Made by a program: the position numbers and the translations under genes. The notes beneath the pieces are model-generated. The model was not told the DNA's origin. It worked only from the letters and a program-made list of their open reading frames with translations, and did not search any database. This document shows, one piece after another, positions 7,793 to 15,238 of a DNA stretch of 31,172 bases (the stretch's first letter is position 1; each line of letters opens with the position of its first letter). The DNA is taken from the NCBI GenBank assembly GCA_023439185.1, contig JAEXOR010000066.1, forward strand, positions 1 to 31,172, given 5' to 3'. This stretch comes from Bacillota bacterium (lineage in GTDB: Bacteria > Bacillota > Desulfotomaculia > Desulfotomaculales > Desulfallaceae).

Positions 7793-8624
7793 ACTGCGGA
7801 GAAAAATGCACAGCTATGTGATGCAGGGTTTATGCGCCCTGGCCACCGGAACGCTGCTGGCCATTTTATTTACCGTACTCTGGTACATCGCTTATAACGG
7901 CCTGCAAGGCTTTAGTGTTGGTTTTTTTACCAACATGCCCGCGCCGGTGGGACATACCGGCGGAGGGGTGGCGCACGCCATTGCGGGAAGTTTTGTCCTG
8001 GTGGGCCTGGCCTTTATCATCGGGGTCCCCTGGGGGGTTGCCGCCGGCGTTTTTTTGGCCGAGTTTAAGGGCAGCCGTTTCAGGGATACGATCCGGTTTA
8101 CCGCGGATGTTTTAAATGGGATGCCGTCCATAACGGCGGGGATATTTATCTACACCCTGGTGGTGGTGAAAATGCAAAGTTTTTCGGCCCTGGCCGGCGG
8201 CCTGGCCCTGGGTATCATCATGATGCCGCTGGTGGCGCGAAACACCGAAGAAATATTGCGGCTGATCCCCGGGAGTATGCGTGAGGCGGCCATGGCGCTG
8301 GGCATACCGGAATGGAGGGTGGTGCTGTTTGTGGTGCTGCCCACGGCGGCGCGCGGCATTGCCATTGGCGTTTCCCTTGCCCTGGCTGGAGTTGCCGGCG
8401 ACCCGGTGCCGTTATTCTTTACTGCGTTAAACAATAATTATTGGTCCCTGGATCTGTTTCAACCCATGGCTTCCCTGCCCATGGAAATATTCCGCTATGC
8501 GTCCGCTCCCTTCGCGGTGTGGCATGAGATGGCCTGGACGGGAGCGCTGGTGCTCATTGGCATTGTCCTGGTGCCCATGCTGCTGTCCCATATCGTACTG
8601 CCGGGATTCAAAATCAGGAGGTAA
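7782..8624 (+). CDS. pstA: Phosphate ABC transporter permease PstA (second system)
   Basis: Second channel subunit, 280 residues, six predicted hydrophobic segments beginning at about residues 16-40. The docking loop reads REAAMALGIPEWRVVLFVVL. The region after it is atypical: most PstA proteins carry a GETAPLLFT-type motif, whereas here the sequence is GDPVPLFFTALNN, so the conserved Glu-Thr-Ala is replaced by Asp-Pro-Val and the usual Arg a few residues earlier is Gly. The start ATG lies inside the end of pstC, and pstB begins 3 bases after the stop codon, so the operon is tightly coupled. Confidence 0.93.
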   Translation: MDLELRRKMHSYVMQGLCALATGTLLAILFTVLWYIAYNGLQGFSVGFFTNMPAPVGHTGGGVAHAIAGSFVLVGLAFIIGVPWGVAAGVFLAEFKGSRFRDTIRFTADVLNGMPSITAGIFIYTLVVVKMQSFSALAGGLALGIIMMPLVARNTEEILRLIPGSMREAAMALGIPEWRVVLFVVLPTAARGIAIGVSLALAGVAGDPVPLFFTALNNNYWSLDLFQPMASLPMEIFRYASAPFAVWHEMAWTGALVLIGIVLVPMLLSHIVLPGFKIRR

Positions 8625-8627
8625 AGA

Positions 8628-9383
8628 ATGCCGCATAAAATCTTGGTGGATGAGCTGCAGGCCTGGTATGGCAACAAGTCTGTGCTGAATGGAATTAACA
8701 TGCCCGTGCGCAGCAACGAAATTACCGCCATTATCGGCCCTTCCGGATGCGGCAAGTCCACTTTAATCAGGTGCATCAACCGTATGCACGAGCTGGTACC
8801 CGGAGCCCGCGTCAGCGGCCGGGTGCTGCTGGACCGGATCAATATCTATAACGGCGCCGACCCGGTTGTAATCAGGCGTAAAACGGGCATGGTATTTCAA
8901 ACGCCGAATATTTTTCCCACCATGAACATCTATCAAAATGTCGCGGTGGGTCTTGCTTTAAATGGATTGCGCAAGAAAAGGGAGATCAGTGCACGGGTGG
9001 AAAAAAGCATGCGGCAGGTGGGTCTTTGGGAGGAGGTAAAGGACCGGTTGAGGCAAAATGCGGCCGGACTATCCAGCGGTCAATTGCAAAGGCTGTGCAT
9101 TGCCCGGGCTCTGGCGGTGGAACCGGAAGTCCTTTTGATGGATGAGCCCTGTTCATCGCTGGACCCCATTGCCACCATCCGCATTGAGGAATTAATGCGC
9201 GAACTCAAGCAAAGCTACACCATCATACTGGTTACCCATAACATGCAGCAGGCCGCCAGAGTATCCGATTACACCGCGTTCATATCCCAGGGGGAGTTAA
9301 TTGAGTATGGAGCCACCCATGATGTTTTCATCACGCCCCGGGACAGCCGCACCGAAAACTATATTACCGGGAGGGGTTTTTAA
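8628..9383 (+). CDS. pstB: Phosphate ABC transporter ATP-binding protein PstB
   Basis: ATPase that powers phosphate import. In 251 residues it has Walker A GPSGCGKST (37-45), the Q-loop in GMVFQTPNIFP, the ABC signature LSSGQLQRLCIARA (from 148), Walker B VLLMDEP (168-174), a D-loop SSLDP and the switch histidine in VTHN (H204). The PstB-typical CINRMHEL follows the P-loop. The signature motif is LSSGQ rather than the usual LSGGQ. The ATG follows AGGAGG. It is the only pst ATPase in the window and might also serve the permeases at 1154-2847. The stop codon overlaps that of the convergent GGDEF/EAL gene. Confidence 0.95.
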   Translation: MPHKILVDELQAWYGNKSVLNGINMPVRSNEITAIIGPSGCGKSTLIRCINRMHELVPGARVSGRVLLDRINIYNGADPVVIRRKTGMVFQTPNIFPTMNIYQNVAVGLALNGLRKKREISARVEKSMRQVGLWEEVKDRLRQNAAGLSSGQLQRLCIARALAVEPEVLLMDEPCSSLDPIATIRIEELMRELKQSYTIILVTHNMQQAARVSDYTAFISQGELIEYGATHDVFITPRDSRTENYITGRGF

Positions 9384-11695
9384 GCCTGGCTTGGTGTCCT
9401 TCTTTCCTTGACATAAACGCTGCCTTCCTGGGATTTAGCATATTTTTTCAGTTCCGCCGCCGCCCGGGCCAGTTCTTCGGTGTTTAGATACTGGCCGGGT
9501 TGGCAGTCGATGATCACCAGGGAAACGGTCATCATCGGCAGCCTGATGGGCCGGTTTTGCCTGTCGATGGTGTTGATGTACCCCCTGGCCCGGTCTTCGG
9601 GGTCGTAAAGCTCACCCACTTTGCCGTCGAAACTTTTGATAATGCCGCGGCAGATATCGCCGGCAGCCTCAGGCCTGGTGATAATAATGAAATCGTCTCC
9701 CCCGATATGACCCACCAGATCGTCTTGCCGGCCCGCTTCCAGCGCCCCTTCCTTAATAATAGCGGCCGTTAGTTTGATTACCAGGTCGCCCCGCTCAAAT
9801 CCATAACAATCGTTAAAACTTTTAAAGTAATCCAAATCGAGGTAAATCACGCTGAATAACAGCCCGGAAGCCATCCGGTTAATCAGTTCGGCTTCTATTT
9901 GGCGGTTGCCGGGCAGTCCGGTAAGCGGGTTGGCAAACCGGGCCGCTTCAACCTGCATGCCGGTTATGGCGTCCAGCAGGCTGCGCACCGAAACCATGCC
10001 CTTATAAAAAGAATTTTTGCAAATAATAATGGAGTCATAAACCTTGTTGCCGGAGCGGCTCATGGCTGCCTGGCTGACCAGCTCAACGGGGGTGTCGTCT
10101 TCCATAATCAGTGGATTGTTATCCATAACCAGCGCTATAGGCCTTTCCGTATAAATGGCAAACCCGAACTGGGTGCCCAACTGGTTGAATAATTTGTCGC
10201 GCATTACCAATCCCACCGGTCTGTCATTTTCCAGGATGGCCACCCCCTCCACCTGGGGGTAAGCGGTAAAAAAACTCACCAGCTCCCGGGTGATGGTGCT
10301 GGAATCAAAAGTTGCTATCTCCACGCTGATGGGGCCCACGGGATTGGTCTTGCCATGTCTCGCACGCAGGACCCCGGTTGTTGATAATTCCTTTAATTGC
10401 TTGTCTGCGGACCGGCTTAGAGCCGGCGGGGGGAAATCGGGCAGAGCCAGCAAAAAACCCTGGGCCAGGGGAATGCCCAGCTTGTGCAGGCAGGCCAGTT
10501 CACCGGGAGTTTCAATACCCTCGGCGATAATCCGGCTGCCCGTCTTTTCGGAAAAGGCCAGGAACGTTTCCACCAGGGCCTGCTTGTTCGGGGTGGTATC
10601 AATGTTTCTAATCAGGGAAAGGTCAATTTTAATAAAATCCGGCTGCAATTCCGAAATGGCCTGCAGGCTGGAATAGCCGGAACCCGCGTCGTCCACGGCC
10701 ACCAGGAAGCCGTAACGCCGGTAATATTCCAGTGCCCGGTGAAAGGTGTGAAAGTCTTCGATGCTGGTTCGCTCGGTGACCTCGAGGACCACCTGGTCAG
10801 GGGAGGCATTAATTTCAGCCAGCATGGATTTGATCTCGCCGGGGCTGAAAGAAGGATCGTTAACCACGCCGGGACTGATGTTGACAAACAATTTTTTATC
10901 ACCGTTATTCAGGTGTTTGGCCAGCCTGGTCAGGGCTTTTTCCCGTACTACTCTTTCCAGGGCGTAAAGCTGGTTGGTTTTTTCGGCGTAGCCGAACAAA
11001 TTGACCGGGTTGTGAAAAAAGGAGTTCGCCGGCCCCCGGGACAGCGCCTCAAAGCCCATAATCTCACCCTTAACCAGGTCCACAATGGGCTGGTATATAA
11101 TGCTGATGTCCTTGCGCTGAAATATTTTGCTGAACTGCTGGCGTTTTTCAATTTCCCGGGCGTCAAGGTGACCCTTGGCGATAAGCATGGCTTCTTTTAA
11201 GCCGTTATAAAGAACTTTTTCCACGCTCCCGGATTTTGGCAGCAGCAGGGAATAACCGGCGTAAAAATTGAGGGGGGTGGGAATAAGATGCCGGCTGCTT
11301 TTATTCAAATAGGATGCCAATGTCTCTCTGGTTTTGTCAGCCAGTTGGGACAACTCCAAAGTTTCGGGCGGGGGATTGCCGGGCGCATAAAAATAAATTA
11401 CCATATCGTCGCCCCAGCGCCTGCTTTCCAGGTAATGGTACGGTTCCACGCAAGCCGGCCCGTACCGCCGGGCCATGCGGCTCAAGTTTTGCAGTACCTG
11501 GGAGCAGTAGAGACTGCCGTAAATCTGTTCGGTCAGTTCAAATTCCCGGATATCAAAATACAGCATCGATACCCACTGACCGCTGCGCAGCAGACCGGGG
11601 ACACGCGATTCGGTTATCAGGCTGTCATATGAAATTAGAGGTGTCTTGAGCCGGTTAAACAAGCCGGCCAGTTTGAATCTCAAGATGTCTTTCAT
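9380..11695 (-). CDS. Cyclic-di-GMP enzyme: degenerate GGDEF, EAL, CBS pair, GGDEF
   Basis: A 771-residue soluble protein that probably both makes and degrades cyclic di-GMP. Residues 35-180 resemble a nucleotide-cyclase fold with a degenerate motif WGDDM (94-98). The EAL phosphodiesterase domain spans about 190-425 and keeps the catalytic set: E216 (FEALSR), N272, E305, D335-D336, K356, E392 and Q412. A CBS-domain pair occupies about 450-580 (VEGVAILENDRPVGLVMRD is typical). The C-terminal GGDEF domain (590-760) has GGDDF at 665-669, the substrate loop DLDYFKSFND and an inhibitory-site RQDD at 656-659. All catalytic residues look intact, so CBS-ligand control of opposing activities is plausible. 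It lies 15 bp downstream of a GT4 glycosyltransferase, probably in one transcript. Confidence 0.92.
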   Translation of the reverse strand: MKDILRFKLAGLFNRLKTPLISYDSLITESRVPGLLRSGQWVSMLYFDIREFELTEQIYGSLYCSQVLQNLSRMARRYGPACVEPYHYLESRRWGDDMVIYFYAPGNPPPETLELSQLADKTRETLASYLNKSSRHLIPTPLNFYAGYSLLLPKSGSVEKVLYNGLKEAMLIAKGHLDAREIEKRQQFSKIFQRKDISIIYQPIVDLVKGEIMGFEALSRGPANSFFHNPVNLFGYAEKTNQLYALERVVREKALTRLAKHLNNGDKKLFVNISPGVVNDPSFSPGEIKSMLAEINASPDQVVLEVTERTSIEDFHTFHRALEYYRRYGFLVAVDDAGSGYSSLQAISELQPDFIKIDLSLIRNIDTTPNKQALVETFLAFSEKTGSRIIAEGIETPGELACLHKLGIPLAQGFLLALPDFPPPALSRSADKQLKELSTTGVLRARHGKTNPVGPISVEIATFDSSTITRELVSFFTAYPQVEGVAILENDRPVGLVMRDKLFNQLGTQFGFAIYTERPIALVMDNNPLIMEDDTPVELVSQAAMSRSGNKVYDSIIICKNSFYKGMVSVRSLLDAITGMQVEAARFANPLTGLPGNRQIEAELINRMASGLLFSVIYLDLDYFKSFNDCYGFERGDLVIKLTAAIIKEGALEAGRQDDLVGHIGGDDFIIITRPEAAGDICRGIIKSFDGKVGELYDPEDRARGYINTIDRQNRPIRLPMMTVSLVIIDCQPGQYLNTEELARAAAELKKYAKSQEGSVYVKERRTPSQA

Positions 11696-11710
11696 GTCCG
11701 GGTCAACTCT

Positions 11711-12844
11711 CTATGCAGATTTGGCGCAATATATGGCCTGTTCATAATCACTGATTAGCTTTCTGAAAACGCTGTCCCAGGATTTTTGTTCGGCAAATTG
11801 TCTGGCATTACGCGCCAGCTCCGCGTGCAATTTCCGGTCGTCCAGCATCAGTTTCATTTTTGCGGCCAGGTCCTCGGCATCTCCGGGCAGGCAAGCCAAT
11901 CCGTTATAATTGTGGATCAGGTTTTCCTTGATGCCTCCGGCGTAGGCGGCTACCACCGGCAGGCCGGAGGCCATGGCTTCCAGAATTACCAGGCCGTAGG
12001 TTTCAGTTAAAGAGGGAAAAACAAAAGCGTCGCTGGAGGCGTATATTTCGGCCAGAGCTTCCCCGCTCCGGTAACCGGTAAAGGTTACCCCCGGCGGAGC
12101 ATTGCGGATGAGCTTTTTGTACATCGGCCCGTCACCGGTAATAATCAGGTGCGCCTCGGGATTGGCGCCCTTGACCATGTTATAGGCCTGAAATAAAACC
12201 TCAATGTTCTTTTCCTGGGCCATTCTGCCCACATACAGGAAAGCGAACTTGTTGTCCGGAACGTACATGGTTCGCGCCTTGGTGCTGTGCTTTTGCGGAT
12301 TAAACAGGTTGGCATCAACACCTTTGCCCCAGATGCCCACGTTTCTGATACCGTTAACCCGCAGCATTTTCAAGGTTTCCTCCGAGGGGCAGAAATTGGC
12401 GGCGCACTGGTTGTGAAACCACCGGAGGAACTGCCATGAAAGCTTTTGCAGCATTCCGAAACCATAGTAGTCCAGGTACCGGGGAAAGTCGGTGTGAAAA
12501 GAAGCCACCGGTGTAACGCCGGACTTTAAAGCCAGCCTGAGCCCGCATAAGCCAACGGTAAACGGGGTTACCAGATGGATGATGTCAGGCTGGAATTCTT
12601 TTAAACGGCGGTTCATGGTTTTGTACATGGGATAAGCAAGCTTGCACTCGGGATACAGGGGAAAATTCAGCCCCGGCAGGGAAAAAACATTTAGCGTCTC
12701 AGGCTTCTTTAAATTACCGCCCGCAGGTGCGAAAACAAGGTGGGGGATATTATTCTGATCCAGAAATGACGCCAATTTGGCTACGGTATTGGCAACTCCG
12801 TTAACTTGCGGGGTATAGGTATCGGTAAAAATAGCGATGCGCAA
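11711..12844 (-). CDS. GT4-family glycosyltransferase (glycolipid mannosyl/glucosyltransferase-like)
   Basis: Retaining GT-B glycosyltransferase of 377 residues. The N-terminal acceptor lobe begins MRIAIFTDTYTPQVNGVA, characteristic of the branch that includes MgtA/PimB and SqdX-like lipid glycosyltransferases. The C-terminal nucleotide-sugar lobe has FLYVGRMAQEKNIEVL, LIITGDGPMYKKL and the EX7E region FPSLTETYGLVILEAMASGLPVVA. The TTG start at 12844 is preceded by AAGGAG at 9 bases. It shares a promoter region with the divergent PHP gene and probably an mRNA with the downstream cyclic-di-GMP enzyme. Acceptor and sugar cannot be told from sequence alone; a diacylglycerol or membrane glycolipid acceptor is the best guess. 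Confidence 0.9.
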   Translation of the reverse strand: MRIAIFTDTYTPQVNGVANTVAKLASFLDQNNIPHLVFAPAGGNLKKPETLNVFSLPGLNFPLYPECKLAYPMYKTMNRRLKEFQPDIIHLVTPFTVGLCGLRLALKSGVTPVASFHTDFPRYLDYYGFGMLQKLSWQFLRWFHNQCAANFCPSEETLKMLRVNGIRNVGIWGKGVDANLFNPQKHSTKARTMYVPDNKFAFLYVGRMAQEKNIEVLFQAYNMVKGANPEAHLIITGDGPMYKKLIRNAPPGVTFTGYRSGEALAEIYASSDAFVFPSLTETYGLVILEAMASGLPVVAAYAGGIKENLIHNYNGLACLPGDAEDLAAKMKLMLDDRKLHAELARNARQFAEQKSWDSVFRKLISDYEQAIYCAKSA

Positions 12845-12943
12845 TGTTCATTTCTCCTTCCGCTGAAACGATTTTACTGTTTCTATTTTCCCGGATGGAT
12901 GTAAAAAGAAAGCTAAAAAGAAGTAAAAATTGGGCGCAAAATC

Positions 12944-12983
12944 ATTAAATCTTTAGTAAAACTCAAATTTAAGCAAAATTTAA
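12944..12983 (-). promoter_or_regulatory. Weak Pho-box-like array between GT4 and PHP genes
   Basis: In the 215-bp divergent region the minus strand carries TTAAAT, TTAAAT, TTTACT and TTTAAT at steps of 11, 12 and 11 bp, about 100 bp upstream of the GT4 start. TTTACT is the same hexamer as in the pstCA box. The region is AT-rich, so chance matches are a serious concern, and the array is weaker than those beside the pst genes. No other element is clear in this gap. Confidence 0.25.
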
Positions 12984-13059
12984 CGATTGTTTACCTCGGG
13001 CCAATAATGTTTTAAAAATGGGGTGTTATGATTAAAAAAACCGGCGGAGGTGAAGTAAT

Positions 13060-13806
13060 ATCAAACTGGAAGCCGATTTACACATGCATACCACAGCTTG
13101 CGGGCATGGGTACAGCACGGTGAAGGAACTGGCGGAAGCGGCGGCGGAGCGGGGGCTTAAAATGATCGCGGTTACAGAGCACGGTCCGGCCATACCGGGG
13201 GCGCCGCACATGTATTTTTACGAAAATCTGCACCGTATTCCGTCATCCCTGTCCGGCGTTGAAGTGCTGAAAGGCGTTGAGGCCAATATCATCAACGTTT
13301 ACGGATACCTTGACCTGCCGGATAGCTTGCTGGACCGCATGGATATCGTCCTGGCTGGATTTCACGCCCATACGGGCATGGACGGGCTGTCGGTGGAAGA
13401 AAACACCATGGCCATGATTAACGCCATCAGGAATCCCCGGGTGCATGTAATAACTCATCCCGGCAACCCCTGGTTCCCGGTGGATATTGAAAGGGCGGCG
13501 CTGGCAGCCAGAGATAACCGGAAAGCCCTGGAGATTAACAACAGCTCCTTTTCAGCCAGCCGGCCGGGCAGCACCGGCCGGTGCCGGCAGTTTGCCCGCC
13601 TGATCAGAAAGCTGGGCGGCCTGGCGGTAATCAATAGTGACGCCCATATTTTTTCCGAAGTGGGACATTGCCGTCACGCCTTCCGCATTGCCGCGGAAAC
13701 GGGGCTGGATGGAAAAAATATTTTAAACGCCAGCGCCGACAACGTCCGGGAATACCTTTACCTGAACAAAAGTAAGCTGCGGCAGAACAGGGTGCTGCCG
13801 GCGTGA
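13060..13806 (+). CDS. PHP-family phosphoesterase (YcdX-like), probable ATC start
   Basis: Metal-dependent phosphatase or phosphoesterase of the PHP superfamily. Zinc-binding motifs in order: DLHMHT, TEHGPAIPGAPH, GVEANI, GFHAHTG, VITHPGNPW and NSDAH, all matching YcdX-like trinuclear enzymes. The first conventional codon in frame is the ATG at 13084, but it lies inside the DLHMHT metal motif and would remove its aspartate and first histidine. From the ATC at 13060 the protein begins (M)KLEADLHMHT, the usual family N-terminus, and GGAGG at 13046-13050 is 9 bases upstream. That gives 248 residues, close to the usual length. It is divergent from the GT4 gene and ends at a clear terminator. Confidence 0.88.
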   Translation: MKLEADLHMHTTACGHGYSTVKELAEAAAERGLKMIAVTEHGPAIPGAPHMYFYENLHRIPSSLSGVEVLKGVEANIINVYGYLDLPDSLLDRMDIVLAGFHAHTGMDGLSVEENTMAMINAIRNPRVHVITHPGNPWFPVDIERAALAARDNRKALEINNSSFSASRPGSTGRCRQFARLIRKLGGLAVINSDAHIFSEVGHCRHAFRIAAETGLDGKNILNASADNVREYLYLNKSKLRQNRVLPA

Positions 13807-13840
13807 AAAATAATGTTATTTTGCATGCAGCGCATTAAGG

Positions 13841-13865
13841 CCCGCAATTGTTTGGCGGGTTTTTT
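13841..13865 (+). terminator. Intrinsic terminator after the PHP gene
   Basis: CCCGC and GCGGG enclose a 9-base loop and are followed directly by a run of six T residues, 35 bases after the PHP stop codon. It separates this gene from the PIN-PhoH gene. Confidence 0.8.
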
Positions 13866-13900
13866 CATATGTTCTTTAAAATATTTCGGGGAGGGACTTC

Positions 13901-15223
13901 ATGATGTTAACCAGAGTCCTTGACACAAACGTACTCCTGGACAGACCGATTAAGGAGATCCTTGTTTCCATGGACCCCTGCCGGGTGGTGATTCCCCTGG
14001 CGGTGGTCAATGAATTGGACAAGTTCAAACACCTGGATGACTCCCGCGGCTATTGCGCCCGGGAGGCCATCAGATTTCTTGACGCCTGCCGCCCCAACCT
14101 GCACAAAGGGGTGACATTGGAGTCCGGCCATGTTTTGCTGGTGGAGCTCAACCATGCCAATGTGGAATTGCCCGGTTTCCTCTCCCGGGACAAGGTGGAT
14201 ACACGGATTATCGGGGTGGCCAAAGGACTTGGCGAGGAAACCGGTGACGTTTCGCTGGTTACCCAGGACACCTGCGTGCGTATTCTGGCCGACGCCCTGG
14301 GCATTAAAGCGGAAAATTACGAGGTGGAAAAGGTTAACCCCGAAACCCTGCACCGGGGTTGGACTACTGTGGACATATCCAGTGAACAGGTGCAGGAATT
14401 CTACCAGTTTGGGTATATCAAAAGCCCCAAAGGGCCGCTGCTGCCCAATCAGTACCTGGTTATGCGGGACGAAACCGGCGGCATAACCACCGGCCGGTAT
14501 GAAAGCGAGTCCGGCAATATTGTGCCCCTGGTCAGGGAGATGAACATCTTCGGGATCAATCCCATCAGGGATAATTTGCAGCAGTGTTTCGCGGTGGACG
14601 CGCTGTTGAGTCCGGCCATTGAGCTGGTCACCCTGCTGGGACCCGCGGGGACGGGTAAGACGCTGCTGGCGCTGGCCGCCGGACTGCACCAGGTGGTTAA
14701 TGCCAGGCGTTACAACAATGTTGTCTATACCAGGGCTCTAATCCCCCACGGCCAGGACATCGGTTTTTTACCCGGCTCCAAGGAAGAAAAACTAAATCCC
14801 TGGATGGGCGCTGTTTATGACAATCTGTACTATCTAATCCGCAACTTTACCACCAGCAAGTACGGCACCGGGGCCACTCCCGCGGAAAAACTGAACAGCT
14901 TTATGCAGGAAGGATATCTGGAACTGGAAGCGCTGACCTATATCCGGGGGCGGTCGATACCCGGGCAGTGGATTATCATTGACGAGGCCCAAAACCTGAC
15001 CAAGGAGAATATTAAAACCATCGTCACCAGGGCCGGCACCGGCACCAAGCTGATTATCATCGGAGACCTACAGCAAATTGACAACTGCCGGCTGACGGCT
15101 CAAAACAACGGGTTTGTCACTCTGATCGACCGGTTCAAGGGCCGGGGCCTGTACGCCCATATTACCCTGGAAAAAACCGAGCGCAGCCCTCTGGCCGCGC
15201 TGGGTGTGGAATTACTGGCTTGA
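13901..15223 (+). CDS. PIN domain - PhoH ATPase fusion (YlaK-like)
   Basis: 440-residue protein with an N-terminal PIN ribonuclease domain (about 1-150; acidic residues in RVLDTNVLLDRP, VVNELDKF, DTRIIGVAKG and VTQDT) and a C-terminal PhoH P-loop ATPase (about 220-440; Walker A GPAGTGKT, Walker B WIIIDEAQNLT, sensor IIIGDLQQID). This architecture is common in Firmicutes and actinobacteria and is proposed to be an RNA helicase-nuclease in RNA turnover. GGGAGGG precedes the ATG; a second ATG follows immediately, so the start could be three bases later. It is a single-gene unit, convergent with the acyl-CoA synthetase gene. Despite its name, PhoH here is not evidence for phosphate control; no Pho-like array precedes it. 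Confidence 0.93.
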   Translation: MMLTRVLDTNVLLDRPIKEILVSMDPCRVVIPLAVVNELDKFKHLDDSRGYCAREAIRFLDACRPNLHKGVTLESGHVLLVELNHANVELPGFLSRDKVDTRIIGVAKGLGEETGDVSLVTQDTCVRILADALGIKAENYEVEKVNPETLHRGWTTVDISSEQVQEFYQFGYIKSPKGPLLPNQYLVMRDETGGITTGRYESESGNIVPLVREMNIFGINPIRDNLQQCFAVDALLSPAIELVTLLGPAGTGKTLLALAAGLHQVVNARRYNNVVYTRALIPHGQDIGFLPGSKEEKLNPWMGAVYDNLYYLIRNFTTSKYGTGATPAEKLNSFMQEGYLELEALTYIRGRSIPGQWIIIDEAQNLTKENIKTIVTRAGTGTKLIIIGDLQQIDNCRLTAQNNGFVTLIDRFKGRGLYAHITLEKTERSPLAALGVELLA

Positions 15224-15238
15224 AATAGCTTTTCCCGG

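Noticed and set aside
10484..11200. 238-residue plus-strand frame opposite the EAL domain
   Set aside because: All catalytic EAL residues are encoded on the minus strand in this stretch; the plus frame is a shadow.
13907..14689. 260-residue minus-strand frame opposite the PIN-PhoH gene
   Set aside because: The plus-strand frame has clear PIN and PhoH motifs; the antisense frame shows none and no ribosome binding site.
13901..15223. PhoH gene as a member of the local Pho regulon
   Set aside because: No 11-bp-phased array is visible in the short upstream region, and PIN-PhoH proteins are generally RNA-related despite the name.
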